Assembly (NCBI RefSeq): GCF_003259955.1
Contig: NZ_QLMK01000002.1
Span: 351,137-415,136, forward strand
Reading direction: 5' to 3'
Length of the DNA stretch: 64,000 bases
Source: Falsochrobactrum ovis
GTDB taxonomy: Bacteria > Pseudomonadota > Alphaproteobacteria > Rhizobiales > Rhizobiaceae
Shown piece by piece: positions 1-9,403 of this stretch. A program made the position numbers and the translations under genes. The first letter of the stretch is position 1. Each line of letters starts with the position of its first letter. The notes beneath the pieces are model-generated. The model worked only from the letters and a program-made list of their open reading frames with translations. It was not told the origin of the DNA and did not search any database.

Positions 1-1598
1 CTGTGTTAGATCCGGCGACGAACGAATATACGATCACAATCACCGTGGATGAAGGGCAGCGCTATACGTTTGGCGATGTGGGCGTTGAAAGCACGGTTGA
101 AGGTGTCGATACTCAGAATCTTGAGCGTTTGATCGAAACTCGTCCTGGCAAGCCTTACAGCGCGAAGGAGATCGAGGACACGGTTCTTGCAATCACCGAA
201 GGTGTGGCAGGCAGTGGATATGCCTTTGCTAAGGTTGAGCCTCGCGGTGATCGTGATTTTGAAAATCAGACCATCTCTGTTGTTTATAGCGTTGATCAGG
301 GTCCACGCGCTTATATTGAGCGCATTGAGATCCGCGGTAACGACAAGACACGCGATTTCGTTATCCGTCGTGAATTTGATGTGAATGAAGGCGATGCGTT
401 CAATCAGGTGATGGTGCAGCGCGCCAAGCGTCGTCTTGAAGCTCTAGATTTTTTCCAGACGGTTAATATCTCGACTGTCCCTGGAGCAGAGCCTGATCAG
501 GTGGTGCTCGTGGTGGATGTTGTTGAGAAATCTACCGGTGAATTCTCGATCGGTGGTGGTTATACTACGGGTGGGGAAACGCCTGGTGCGTCAGTAGAGG
601 CAGCAGTTACCGAGCGTAACTTCCTTGGTCGTGGTCAGTATATTCGTATCAGCGCGGGTGCTGGTGAAGATGATATGCGTAATTACGGCCTGTCGTTTAC
701 TGAGCCTTATTTCCTCGGCTATCGTATATCTGCAGGTTTTGACGTCTTCCGTCGCTCTTACCGGATCGATACGAGCGGTCGCTATGATGTCGAGCAGACA
801 GGTGGTACGATTCGCTTTGGCTTGCCGATTACCGATAATTTCTCCGTTGGTCTTGCCTATAATCTTGTGCAGGAAAAATATGACCTGACGAGACGTGGGC
901 CCAATGGTCGTCCTGATCCAAATTATTATGCTCCAGCATTGATTGAGGCTGGCGAATTTAGCCCTTGGTTGCGGTCGTCGGTCAGCTATTCGTTGACCTA
1001 TAATTCGATTGACGACATGAAAAACCCGCGTGACGGTTTGTTTGGCCGCTTCACACAGGAGTTTGCAGGGCTTGGTGGTGATGCCAAGTTCATGAAGACT
1101 ACCTTCAAAGGCAACTATTATCAGACGCTGATGCAGGAAGCCGATATTATTGGTATGCTGGGCGTTGGTGCCGGTTATATTCATGAATTTGACAGCGATG
1201 GCGTTCGCATATTCGACCTGTTCAAGAATAACAGCGAGATGATCCGCGGCTTCAAGTTCAATGGTATCGGGCCTTATCAGGATGCCGGCGATGGCAGACG
1301 TTACTGGCTTGGCGGCACGACCTACTTTACCGGAACTGCAGAACTTCAGTTCCCAATGCCGGTTGTTCCGGAAAGCCTGGGTATTCGCGGAGCGGTGTTT
1401 GCTGATGCGGCAACGCTTTATGGAAATGATACGAATGACGTAGAAGGCGATGATAAGAAGCTTCGCGCTTCGGTTGGTCTCAGCCTGATGTGGGCGTCAC
1501 CATTCGGACCGTTGCGCTTCGACTACGCCTTCCCGGTTTCTAAAGCGAGTACTGATAAGGTACAGAACTTCAACTTTGGCGTTTCCACACGCTTCTAA
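1..1598 (+). CDS. bamA: BamA, outer membrane protein assembly factor (5' truncated by window edge)
   Basis: Only the C-terminal 531 or so residues are in the window, read in the frame starting at base 3. BamA is the outer-membrane core of the BAM complex and inserts beta-barrel proteins. About 180 residues of POTRA-type alternating strand/helix repeats are seen first (for example the segment beginning AYIERIEIRGNDKTR), followed by a barrel rich in aromatic and glycine residues. The barrel contains the conserved RGF motif (MIRGFKFNGIGPY) and the chain ends in a C-terminal Phe (GVSTRF), the usual outer-membrane targeting signature. The downstream lpxD-fabZ-lpxA order is the classic bamA-lpx neighbourhood. 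The missing N-terminus lies left of base 1; nothing suggests a broken gene. Confidence 0.97.
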   Translation, partial: VLDPATNEYTITITVDEGQRYTFGDVGVESTVEGVDTQNLERLIETRPGKPYSAKEIEDTVLAITEGVAGSGYAFAKVEPRGDRDFENQTISVVYSVDQGPRAYIERIEIRGNDKTRDFVIRREFDVNEGDAFNQVMVQRAKRRLEALDFFQTVNISTVPGAEPDQVVLVVDVVEKSTGEFSIGGGYTTGGETPGASVEAAVTERNFLGRGQYIRISAGAGEDDMRNYGLSFTEPYFLGYRISAGFDVFRRSYRIDTSGRYDVEQTGGTIRFGLPITDNFSVGLAYNLVQEKYDLTRRGPNGRPDPNYYAPALIEAGEFSPWLRSSVSYSLTYNSIDDMKNPRDGLFGRFTQEFAGLGGDAKFMKTTFKGNYYQTLMQEADIIGMLGVGAGYIHEFDSDGVRIFDLFKNNSEMIRGFKFNGIGPYQDAGDGRRYWLGGTTYFTGTAELQFPMPVVPESLGIRGAVFADAATLYGNDTNDVEGDDKKLRASVGLSLMWASPFGPLRFDYAFPVSKASTDKVQNFNFGVSTRF

Positions 1599-1742
1599 GC
1601 GTTCATCGGCAAAGCGGTTCTCGCTTTGCCGGACGGGAATAGTCAAGGTGAATGGTTAGAGTGGTTTGTAAATCGCATTTAAACTACTTTGATTGATTTG
1701 CCTTTTCCTGGGGCTACAAGCCCCAGGCAAGAAAGTGTTTTT

Positions 1743-2798
1743 ATGGCAGATCCTGTTTTCTTTAAGCCATCGCGCGAAATTACGATCGGCGATGTAGCAG
1801 ATTTTACCGGTGCAAGCCTTCGTGATCCGAAGCTTGCGCCGCGTTCTGTTGTGCGCTTGGCATCATTAGATGATGCCGGGGAAGACGCGCTCGTCTTTGT
1901 CGATGGCAAAAAAAATGCAGAATCATTGTTAAAAATAAAAGCGGCAGGTGTGTTATGCACGCCGGCAGTTGCGGACAGCGTGCCCCAACATATCGCAGCA
2001 TTGGTCACGCGGAGCCCGCATCGGGATTTTGCCGCGGTTGGACGAATGCTGTTTCCGTCCGCTGTTAAACCAGAGAGCTTGCTAGGCGAAACCGGTATTT
2101 CTCCCGCAGCCTTTGTTCATCCTTCGGCTCATATCGAAGAGGGGGCGACGGTTGAAGCGGGTGCGGTTGTCGGAAAGAATGCGAGCATTGGCGCGGGTAC
2201 GCTGATTGCAGCAACCGCTGTTATTGCCAAGAATTGTCAGGTTGGGCGCGATAGCTATGTGGGGCCGGGGGTTAGCGTTCAGCATGCACTGATTGGAAAT
2301 CGTGTTTATTTGCATCCGGGTGTTCAGATCGGTCAGGATGGTTTTGGCTATGTTCCTGGTCCTGCGGGTGTCGAAAAAGTTCCGCAATTGGGGCGGGTGA
2401 TCATCCAGGATGATGTGGAAGTTGGGGCAAATTCTACCATTGATCGGGGTGCACTTGGCGACACCATCATTGGTGAGGGCACCAAAATCGATAATCTTGT
2501 ACAAATTGCTCATAATGTGCGGATTGGCCGTTTCTGCCTGATTGCGGCGCATTGTGGCGTTTCAGGAAGCTGTACCATTGGCGATCAAACAATGCTCGGC
2601 GGTCGTGTTGGGCTGGCGGATCATTTGGTTATTGGCTCGCGGGTGCAGGTGGCTGCGGCAAGTGGCGTAATGAATGACATTCCGGACGGCGAACGTTGGG
2701 GCGGAATTCCGGCACGGCCGATCAAACAATGGTTCCGGGATATTGCTAACATCCGAAGCATCGGGCAATCGAGAAAGGAGCAATCCTCAGATGAATGA
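1743..2798 (+). CDS. lpxD: LpxD, UDP-3-O-acylglucosamine N-acyltransferase
   Basis: Third step of the Raetz lipid A pathway: transfers a 3-hydroxyacyl chain from ACP to the 2-amino group of UDP-3-O-acyl-glucosamine, in the cytoplasm. The 351-residue product has the N-terminal uridine-binding domain, then many hexapeptide repeats forming a left-handed beta helix. The active-site His is seen in the QIAHNVRIG segment, and NSTIDRG is also conserved. The start was placed at ATG 1743 ([10 protein letters not shown]); an upstream in-frame start at 1689 would add 18 residues not typical of the family. The 3' end overlaps fabZ by 8 bases, indicating translational coupling. Length is normal for the family. 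Confidence 0.95.
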   Translation: MADPVFFKPSREITIGDVADFTGASLRDPKLAPRSVVRLASLDDAGEDALVFVDGKKNAESLLKIKAAGVLCTPAVADSVPQHIAALVTRSPHRDFAAVGRMLFPSAVKPESLLGETGISPAAFVHPSAHIEEGATVEAGAVVGKNASIGAGTLIAATAVIAKNCQVGRDSYVGPGVSVQHALIGNRVYLHPGVQIGQDGFGYVPGPAGVEKVPQLGRVIIQDDVEVGANSTIDRGALGDTIIGEGTKIDNLVQIAHNVRIGRFCLIAAHCGVSGSCTIGDQTMLGGRVGLADHLVIGSRVQVAAASGVMNDIPDGERWGGIPARPIKQWFRDIANIRSIGQSRKEQSSDE

Positions 2799-3264
2799 CA
2801 TGCCACAGAAGACGCTGGAGGCCGCTGATATTCAAGCGGTGCTTTGCGCACTTCCGCACCGCTATCCTTTTCTGTTGATTGATCGTATCGTAGATATACA
2901 GGGCGATGTATCCGCTACGGGTATCAAAAACGTTACTATCAACGAACCGCATTTTATGGGACATTTTCCCAATAAGCCGATTATGCCGGGCGTTCTGATC
3001 ATTGAAGCCATGGCACAGACAGCTGGCGCAATTACTGTTCTGAATATGGGTGCAAATGCGCCTAGTGTTGTTTACTTCATGACGATTGACAAAGCCAAGT
3101 TCCGGAAACCAGTTGTTCCGGGCGATCAGCTGCGTCTTTACGTTAAGAAGTTGAAACAGCGTGGTAACATCTCCAAATATGAATGCACGGCCGAGGTTGA
3201 CGGCGTTAAAGTTGCCGAAGCCGAAGTCGCCGCCATGGTTGGCGTAGCGGAAGAGAAGCTGTGA
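2791..3264 (+). CDS. fabZ: FabZ, 3-hydroxyacyl-ACP dehydratase
   Basis: Dehydrates 3-hydroxyacyl-ACP in type II fatty acid synthesis and competes with LpxA/LpxD for the 3-hydroxyacyl-ACP pool. The 157-residue hot-dog-fold protein shows the [11 protein letters not shown] opening, the catalytic His in [15 protein letters not shown] and the catalytic Glu in LIIEAMAQ. The start was set at ATG 2791 because AAAGGAG lies about 10 bases upstream and the reading frame further left runs over the end of lpxD. The gene overlaps lpxD by 8 bases and its TGA overlaps the GTG of lpxA, so the three are almost certainly one transcript. Confidence 0.96.
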   Translation: MNDMPQKTLEAADIQAVLCALPHRYPFLLIDRIVDIQGDVSATGIKNVTINEPHFMGHFPNKPIMPGVLIIEAMAQTAGAITVLNMGANAPSVVYFMTIDKAKFRKPVVPGDQLRLYVKKLKQRGNISKYECTAEVDGVKVAEAEVAAMVGVAEEKL

Positions 3265-4106
3265 GCACACTTATGCAAGAAACTATCATCCACCCTACTG
3301 CTGTTGTTGAAAAAGGGGTGGAGCTCGGTCAAGGCGTTTCCATCGGCCCATTTTGTTACATTGAATCGGGCGCAGTTATCGGTGATAACTGCGAACTGAT
3401 GAGCCATGTCGTAGCGACAGGCGGTGTGAGACTGGGAGCGGGCGGAAAAGTATATCCGCATGCTATTTTAGGATGCGACCCGCAGAACGGCAAACATAAG
3501 GGCGGGCCGACGACGCTCAATATAGGTGTTAATTGTCTCATCCGTGAAGGTGTGACAATGCATCGAGGATCCGATAGCAGTCGGGGTTATACGTCGATTG
3601 GGGATAATTGCCAATTTCTGGCTTATGCTCACGTGGCCCATGATTGCGATGTCGGAGACCATGTCACTTTTGCTAATAATGTGATGGTTGGCGGTCATAC
3701 AGTTATTGGCCATCATGCGATTTTAGGCGGAGGAGCCGCGGTTCACCAGTTTGTTCGTGTCGGACATCACGCATTTGTAGGCGGGATGGCGGCGTTGGCG
3801 CATGATCTTATTCCCTATGGCAGTGCAATTGGGGTTCATGCATATCTTGGCGGCTTGAATATTATTGGTATGAAGCGCTCGGGTATGAAACGTCAAGAAA
3901 TTCACCAGTTGCGTCATGCAGTTAGGATGCTTTTTGATCGTTCAAAACCGGTGCGGGAACGTGCTGAGGATGTGATGCAGGCGTTTCCTGAATCGGCATC
4001 GGTCATTGATTTGATTGATTTCATTTCGGTAAGCACAAAGCGCGCTTATTGCACTCCTCCGCTTGACCGAGGTAGCGCAGGAATTATGGATAGTGGCAAC
4101 GAGTGA
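3261..4106 (+). CDS. lpxA: LpxA, UDP-N-acetylglucosamine acyltransferase
   Basis: First committed enzyme of lipid A synthesis, moving a 3-hydroxyacyl chain from ACP to the 3-OH of UDP-GlcNAc. The 281-residue protein has the expected hexapeptide-repeat beta helix. The [12 protein letters not shown] segment carries the catalytic His, and [10 protein letters not shown] is conserved. The C-terminal helical domain begins near [14 protein letters not shown]. The start is GTG at 3261, overlapping the fabZ stop by four bases (GTGA); an ATG at 3273 is the alternative. Despite the shared fold it is told apart from LpxD by lacking the uridine-binding N-domain and by its position after fabZ. Confidence 0.95.
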   Translation: MSTLMQETIIHPTAVVEKGVELGQGVSIGPFCYIESGAVIGDNCELMSHVVATGGVRLGAGGKVYPHAILGCDPQNGKHKGGPTTLNIGVNCLIREGVTMHRGSDSSRGYTSIGDNCQFLAYAHVAHDCDVGDHVTFANNVMVGGHTVIGHHAILGGGAAVHQFVRVGHHAFVGGMAALAHDLIPYGSAIGVHAYLGGLNIIGMKRSGMKRQEIHQLRHAVRMLFDRSKPVRERAEDVMQAFPESASVIDLIDFISVSTKRAYCTPPLDRGSAGIMDSGNE

Positions 4107-4119
4107 AAAAAGTCCGGTA

Positions 4120-4986
4120 ATGACTGGTAAAACTGCCATTATTGCTGGCAACGGTCTTTTACCGATCAGCGTAGCAGCGGCTTTGAAGGCGGATGGTAAT
4201 CCGCCTTTTGTGCTTCCTATACGTGGCGAGGCCGACCCCGAGCTGTATAAATATGACCATCAAGAAATTTCGGTCATGGATTTTGGCATGTTGCTTCGGG
4301 CCATGCGCAAGGCCTCTGTATCGCAGGTGGTTTTAGCGGGCGGAATTTTGAACCGTCCGCATTTGAGCGATTTGAAATTGAACTGGCCCACGCTTCGGGC
4401 TGTTCCATATGTCTTGGGCGCACTGGGTCGAGGCGATGACGCACTTTTACGCGCCTTCATGCGACTATTGGAGCGGTTTGGATTTAAAATGGTTGGCGCA
4501 CATGAAGTGGTGCCTGATCTTTTATCTCCCTCGCCAGCGCGTGTTTTGACTCACAAACAGCCGGATGAAAAAGCACGTGAGAATATCGTTCTTGCGATGG
4601 ATGCGGCGTTGCGGCTTGGTGAATTGGATGTCGGGCAAGGGGCTATTGCTGCGGGCGGGCGCGTGGTCGCGCTCGAAGGTGCTGAAGGCACTGATTTGAT
4701 GATCGACCGGGTCTATGAATTACGCAAGGCTGGTCGAATTCCAAAGCGGGGCGGTGTGCTTGTCAAAATGGCGAAACCCCAGCAAGATGAGCGCGCAGAT
4801 TTGCCTGCTATCGGCCCGATGACGGTTGAAGGAATTTTTCGAGCCGGACTTGATGGTATAGCGGTTGAAGCTGGACGAACTTTTATTCTGGGGCTGGCGG
4901 AGACAATAAAAGCGGCCAATGAAAAGGAAATTTTTATAGAAACGATTAGCCAAACTGGGAAGGACGGGCAGGGTGAACACAGATAG
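4120..4986 (+). CDS. lpxI: LpxI, UDP-2,3-diacylglucosamine diphosphatase (DUF1009)
   Basis: Hydrolyses UDP-2,3-diacylglucosamine to lipid X and UMP, replacing LpxH in many alphaproteobacteria. The product of about 288 residues opens with GKTAIIAGNGLLPISVAAAL, the Rossmann-like N-domain of the family. It contains GAHEVVPDLLSP and the C-terminal DUF1009 region with AAGGRVVALEGAEGTD and GVLVKMAKPQQDERADLP. It sits exactly where an LpxH function is needed between lpxA and lpxB, and no LpxH-like phosphoesterase is present nearby. The start is uncertain: ATG 4120 was chosen just after the lpxA stop; an in-frame GTG at 4093 and an ATG at 4063 inside lpxA are alternatives. The 3' end overlaps lpxB by 14 bases. 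Confidence 0.9.
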   Translation: MTGKTAIIAGNGLLPISVAAALKADGNPPFVLPIRGEADPELYKYDHQEISVMDFGMLLRAMRKASVSQVVLAGGILNRPHLSDLKLNWPTLRAVPYVLGALGRGDDALLRAFMRLLERFGFKMVGAHEVVPDLLSPSPARVLTHKQPDEKARENIVLAMDAALRLGELDVGQGAIAAGGRVVALEGAEGTDLMIDRVYELRKAGRIPKRGGVLVKMAKPQQDERADLPAIGPMTVEGIFRAGLDGIAVEAGRTFILGLAETIKAANEKEIFIETISQTGKDGQGEHR

Positions 4987-6160
4987 CCGACCGTTGAAAT
5001 TGGCAATTGTTGCTGGCGAAGAATCTGGAGATATTCTGGGCGCCGACCTGGTAGATGCGCTACGCAAACAAACGGACAGGCTAGTCGATATTATTGGAGT
5101 GGGCGGAGATCATCTCGCTAAACGCGGTTTGAAAACATTTTTTGATCCGCAAGAAATTGCCATAATGGGCCTGAGCGCAGTACTCAAAAGTCTTCCTAGC
5201 CTTGTATTGCGCATTCGACAAATTTCCAGGGAGATTGTCGCGGCTAGGCCTGATTGCGTATTATTGATCGACAGTCCAGACTTTACGCACCGAGTTGCGA
5301 AAAAGATCCGCGCAGCGAATCCTTCTATTCCAATTGTAAAATATGTTGCGCCGAGCGTCTGGGCTTGGAGGCCGCAGCGTGCCAAAGCAATGCGAGCCTA
5401 TGTTGATCACGTGCTAACGGTTCTGCCTTTTGAAGTCGAGGTTATGAAACGGCTTCACGGACCGGCATCGACCTATGTGGGCCATAGGCTTAGCAGCTAT
5501 GCTCCCATTGTGACGGCGCAGCGATCACAAAAAAGCTTAGAAAATCAGCGGTGGAATGATGATGCGCGGCGATTGCTGTTGTTGCCGGGTTCGCGAAAAT
5601 CTGAAGTTCAGATGCTGATGGAGCCGTTTGGTAAAACAGTAGAGGAACTGGCGCAGCGGTTTAACAAGCTCGAAGTTATTTTGCCAACCCTACCACGTAT
5701 AGAAGAACTGGTTCGGGAAGCATCCCGCGATTGGGCTGTTAAGCCTATAATTGTAGTGGGAGAAGAAGCCAAATGGGAAGCTTTCGGTAAGGTGGATGCG
5801 GCACTTGCAGCCTCTGGAACGGTATCGCTGGAACTTGCCTTATCTCGTATACCGACCGTTTTGTGTTACAAGGCTGATTGGTTTGCTCGGCAATTTCTTA
5901 TTTCAAAAATCACGATATGGAGCGCAGCGCTGCCCAATATCGTGGTGGACGAGCCGGTGGTTCCTGAATTATTCAACGAATTTGTAAGGCCGGGAATGAT
6001 GGCCCGCCAGGTAGAACGCTTGATGCGTAAAGGAGCTGCACGACAGGCCCAGCTTGATGGGTTCGATAAAGTCGCAGCTCTTATGCAAACAGAGCGGCCT
6101 TCGGGTGAGATCGGGGCGAAAATTCTTCTTGATCTGGCAGAAAACGGTCGAAATCGCTGA
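4973..6160 (+). CDS. lpxB: LpxB, lipid-A-disaccharide synthase
   Basis: GT19-family glycosyltransferase joining UDP-2,3-diacylglucosamine and lipid X into the lipid A disaccharide at the inner membrane. The 395-residue product shows the N-terminal LAIVAGEESGDILGADLV motif, VDIIGVGGDHL, VKYVAPSVWAWRPQRA and the nucleotide-binding region LLLPGSRKSEV. ASGTVSLELAL, near residue 280, is the typical acceptor/UDP motif. The start is GTG 4973, inside the end of lpxI, preceded by a purine-rich GGGAAGGACGGG stretch. It is the last gene of the lpx run; a strong terminator follows at 6195. Confidence 0.95.
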   Translation: MNTDSRPLKLAIVAGEESGDILGADLVDALRKQTDRLVDIIGVGGDHLAKRGLKTFFDPQEIAIMGLSAVLKSLPSLVLRIRQISREIVAARPDCVLLIDSPDFTHRVAKKIRAANPSIPIVKYVAPSVWAWRPQRAKAMRAYVDHVLTVLPFEVEVMKRLHGPASTYVGHRLSSYAPIVTAQRSQKSLENQRWNDDARRLLLLPGSRKSEVQMLMEPFGKTVEELAQRFNKLEVILPTLPRIEELVREASRDWAVKPIIVVGEEAKWEAFGKVDAALAASGTVSLELALSRIPTVLCYKADWFARQFLISKITIWSAALPNIVVDEPVVPELFNEFVRPGMMARQVERLMRKGAARQAQLDGFDKVAALMQTERPSGEIGAKILLDLAENGRNR

Positions 6161-6194
6161 TTTTGAGTTTAGTTCGCAAAGAGATTCTCAAAAC

Positions 6195-6224
6195 AAAAAA
6201 CCCGGCTAAAACCGGGTTTTTTTA
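6195..6224. terminator. Bidirectional rho-independent terminator between lpxB and gltA
   Basis: CCCGG (6201-6205) and CCGGG (6212-6216) form a stem around a CTAAAA loop, flanked by an A-run on the left and a T-run on the right. The stem therefore extends with A-T pairs and works in both directions between the convergent genes lpxB (+) and gltA (-). Confidence 0.9.
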
Positions 6225-6236
6225 TATTTAAAAAGA

Positions 6237-7529
6237 TTACTTACGCTTTGCCACAGGCACGTAATCGCGCTGTGGTGCGCCGGTGTAAAGCTGGCGTGGA
6301 CGTCCGATTTTCTGCTGCGGATCTTCTACCATTTCCTTCCACTGGGCGACCCAGCCTACAGTACGGGCGAGTGCAAAAAGTACGGTAAACATTTCGGTCG
6401 GGAAGCCGAGCGCTTTGAGGGTGATGCCGGAATAGAAGTCGATATTTGGATAGAGCTTTTTCTCGATGAAATATTCATCGGTCAGGGCAATTTTTTCGAG
6501 TTCCATTGCTACGTCCAGCAATGGGTCATCTTTTATACCCAGTTCTCCCAAAACTTCATGACAGGTTTTCTGCATGATCTTGGCACGCGGATCATAATTT
6601 TTATAAACGCGGTGTCCAAAGCCCATCAGACGGAAAGGATCGTTCTTGTCTTTGGCGCGTGCGATGAATTCTGGGATACGATCGACAGAACCGATCTCTG
6701 CCAACATGTTAAGGGCCGCTTCGTTTGCACCGCCATGAGCGGGACCCCACAAGCACGCAACACCTGCTGCAATACATGCAAACGGGTTGGCTCCGGAAGA
6801 GCCAGCAAGACGAACCGTGGATGTAGAGGCGTTCTGCTCGTGGTCGGCATGAAGAATGAAAATGCGGTCCATAGCGCGTGCCAGAACCGGATTGACTTTA
6901 TAATTCTCACACGGAACGGCAAAGCACATGTGGAGGAAGTTTGCCGCAAAATCGAGATCATTCTTCGGATACATAAAGGGTTGGCCGATATGATATTTAT
7001 AGGCCATGGCTGCGAGGGTTGGCAGTTTTGCCACCAAGCGGATGGAGGCCACCATGCGCTGATGCGGATCAGTTATGTCGGTTGAATCATGATAGAAAGC
7101 CGACATAGCGCCGACACAACCAACGATAACAGCCATAGGATGAGCATCACGACGGAAGCCGGTGAAGAATTTCGTCATCTGCTCATGGATCATCGTGTGA
7201 TGGGTCACGCGATAATCAAAGTCAGCTTTCTGAGCCGCGGTTGGAAGCTCACCATAAAGCAATAGGTAGCAAGTTTCGAGAAAATCGCCATGTTCGGCAA
7301 GTTGTTCAATAGGGTAGCCGCGATAAAGCAGAACGCCTTCGTCACCATCGATATAGGTGATTTTCGATTCGCATGATGCTGTCGAGGTAAAACCAGGGTC
7401 GTAGGTGAAAGCATCCATATTTTTATAAAGCGGACTGATCTCAACGACGTCCGGCCCGACAGTGCCTTGTCTTACAGGCAGTTCCACTGTTTTGCCGTCG
7501 AGAGTAAAGCTTGCTGTCTTAGCTGACAT
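6237..7529 (-). CDS. gltA: GltA, citrate synthase
   Basis: Condenses oxaloacetate and acetyl-CoA, the entry step of the TCA cycle. The product of about 430 residues is a type II (NADH-sensitive class) citrate synthase. The substrate-binding and catalytic motifs [19 protein letters not shown] and [14 protein letters not shown] (His and Arg) and FYSGI (following the catalytic Asp) are all present. The start was moved to ATG 7529 ([12 protein letters not shown]) because a GAAAGGAAA ribosome site lies directly upstream; the longer form from 7550 adds seven residues and would begin before that site. The gene is monocistronic, with its own terminator shared with lpxB. Confidence 0.97.
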   Translation of the reverse strand: MSAKTASFTLDGKTVELPVRQGTVGPDVVEISPLYKNMDAFTYDPGFTSTASCESKITYIDGDEGVLLYRGYPIEQLAEHGDFLETCYLLLYGELPTAAQKADFDYRVTHHTMIHEQMTKFFTGFRRDAHPMAVIVGCVGAMSAFYHDSTDITDPHQRMVASIRLVAKLPTLAAMAYKYHIGQPFMYPKNDLDFAANFLHMCFAVPCENYKVNPVLARAMDRIFILHADHEQNASTSTVRLAGSSGANPFACIAAGVACLWGPAHGGANEAALNMLAEIGSVDRIPEFIARAKDKNDPFRLMGFGHRVYKNYDPRAKIMQKTCHEVLGELGIKDDPLLDVAMELEKIALTDEYFIEKKLYPNIDFYSGITLKALGFPTEMFTVLFALARTVGWVAQWKEMVEDPQQKIGRPRQLYTGAPQRDYVPVAKRK

Positions 7530-7752
7530 CCTGTTTCCTTTCGTGTCCACCTAGCCGTTTCCACAACGGCAGATATCTAAACGTCTTATATTCTATCTTA
7601 CGTAAAATCGAGAATTAAGGTCGAATGAAACCATTAACCTCTGTAAAATTCCGTTGATTTCGCTGGCCAAACTATCCCAATGATCTTTTGATGCAATGCG
7701 AATTTTCCGAAAATTTGAATGCTTTTGTCACGAGAGCGTGAAATTTAGCAAC

Positions 7753-9174
7753 TTAAACGATTTGATCGCGAATTCTTGCCAGAGACTCTTCACGACCAAG
7801 CACAACTAAAACGTCAAACACGCCCGGAGAGGTGGCTCGACCGGTGAGTGCGGCGCGTAAAGGTTGTGCAACTTTACCAAGTTTCAGCCCATTCTCTTCC
7901 GCATGAGCACGCACTGAAGAATCAAGCGCTTCCAAATTCCACTCGGCTACAGCCTCAAGATTCGGCAAGATCGCTTTCAGAATCGCACGTCCATCTTCGT
8001 TGAGCAGGGCGGCAGCTTTTTCGTCCAATTCTAGCGGACGTGACGCAAATATAAATTTTGCGCCGTCAGCAAGTTCCTTCAAAGTTTTGGCGCGATCTTT
8101 CAGGCCGGGCATGGCTGTTAGCAATTGCGCACGACGCTGATCATTCAGTGCGGTCAAAAGCTCTTCTCCGCCATCGAGTTCGGGTAAAACAGCGATCAAG
8201 GCGTCGAAAAGTGCCTTGTCTTCACTGGCCCGCATATAGACCCCGTTAATGGCTTCGAGTTTTTGAAAGTCAAAACGTGCGGCGCCTTTGTTAATGTCTG
8301 AAACATCGAACCACTCAATCATCTGTTCGATCGACATAATTTCATCGTCACCGTGGCTCCAGCCCAGCCTGACGAGATAATTGCGCAATGCTTGTGGCAA
8401 ATAGCCCATGGCACGATATGCATCGACACCGAGAGCACCGTGACGTTTTGAAAGCTTGGCGCCGTCTGCGCCGTGAATGAGCGGGATATGAGCCATGCGC
8501 GGAATATCCCAGCCCAGCGCTTGATAAATTATAGTCTGGCGAGCAGCGTTTGTGAGGTGATCATCGCCACGAATAATGTCGGTTACGCCCATATCATGGT
8601 CGTCTACAACAACGGCGTGCATATAGGTCGGCGTGCCGTCGGAACGTAAGATGATGAAATCATCTAAATCTTTGTTGGGAAAGCGCACATCTCCTTGTAC
8701 GGCGTCATAAACGACCGTTTCCCCCTCCTGAGGCGCTTTTATGCGGATAACCGGCTTAACATCTGCGGGGGCGTCAGAGGCCGGGCGGTCACGCCAACGG
8801 CCATCATAGCGCGGCGGGCGACCTTCGGCACGTGCTTTCTCGCGCATTTCTTCTAGTTCTTGCGGCGTTGCGTAGCAGTAATAGGCTTTGCCTAATGCAA
8901 CGAGCTCTTCTGCGACTTCGCGATGACGAGGAGCCCTTTCGAACTGCGAAATTACATCACCATCCCAATCAAGACCAAGCCAAGTTAGGCCGTCCAGAAT
9001 GGCCGCTGTTGCTGCGTCCGTTGAGCGTTCCCGGTCCGTATCTTCGATGCGAAGAAGCATCTTTCCGCCTTTATGTTTAGCATAAAGCCAATTGAAAAGT
9101 GCGGTCCGAGCCCCGCCAATATGAAGGAAACCCGTGGGCGAGGGGGCAAAACGGGTGATGACCGGTTTCGACAT
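7753..9174 (-). CDS. gltX: GltX, glutamyl-tRNA synthetase
   Basis: Class I aminoacyl-tRNA synthetase charging tRNA-Glu. The 473-residue protein has the HIGH-type motif near its N-terminus ([19 protein letters not shown]), IEDTDRERS, the KMSKS-type loop GAKLSKRHG near residue 240 and a helical anticodon-binding domain. Alphaproteobacteria often carry two GltX paralogues, one of which also mischarges tRNA-Gln for the GatCAB route; the sequence alone does not say which this is. It lies divergent from the comEC-like gene, with a 229-base region between them. Confidence 0.95.
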   Translation of the reverse strand: MSKPVITRFAPSPTGFLHIGGARTALFNWLYAKHKGGKMLLRIEDTDRERSTDAATAAILDGLTWLGLDWDGDVISQFERAPRHREVAEELVALGKAYYCYATPQELEEMREKARAEGRPPRYDGRWRDRPASDAPADVKPVIRIKAPQEGETVVYDAVQGDVRFPNKDLDDFIILRSDGTPTYMHAVVVDDHDMGVTDIIRGDDHLTNAARQTIIYQALGWDIPRMAHIPLIHGADGAKLSKRHGALGVDAYRAMGYLPQALRNYLVRLGWSHGDDEIMSIEQMIEWFDVSDINKGAARFDFQKLEAINGVYMRASEDKALFDALIAVLPELDGGEELLTALNDQRRAQLLTAMPGLKDRAKTLKELADGAKFIFASRPLELDEKAAALLNEDGRAILKAILPNLEAVAEWNLEALDSSVRAHAEENGLKLGKVAQPLRAALTGRATSPGVFDVLVVLGREESLARIRDQIV

Positions 9175-9403
9175 GACGGCTCCAGATTTGTTGCGTCGAG
9201 CGGCAAGTTATGCACGCAAGAGGGGCGTTCTTAATCATTCACTTATCGACCAAAGGCCGACAAGAAGTGGGACTGGAATTGCGATCCCACTCGATTTTCG
9301 TTTGAGTTCATGTACCATAGGCAGCGCTGTGCGCAAGGGCTATACTCGTCTTAAACGAACAGTTGGCGGAGGGTAACTGCACTTTTTGCAGTCAGGCGGG
9401 GGC

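Noticed and set aside
591-1184. 197-codon open frame antisense to bamA
   Set aside because: No ribosome site, unlikely composition, and fully inside a strongly recognised gene.
2746-3270. 174-codon antisense frame across fabZ
   Set aside because: Shadow of fabZ; its sequence shows no family and is rich in rare residues.
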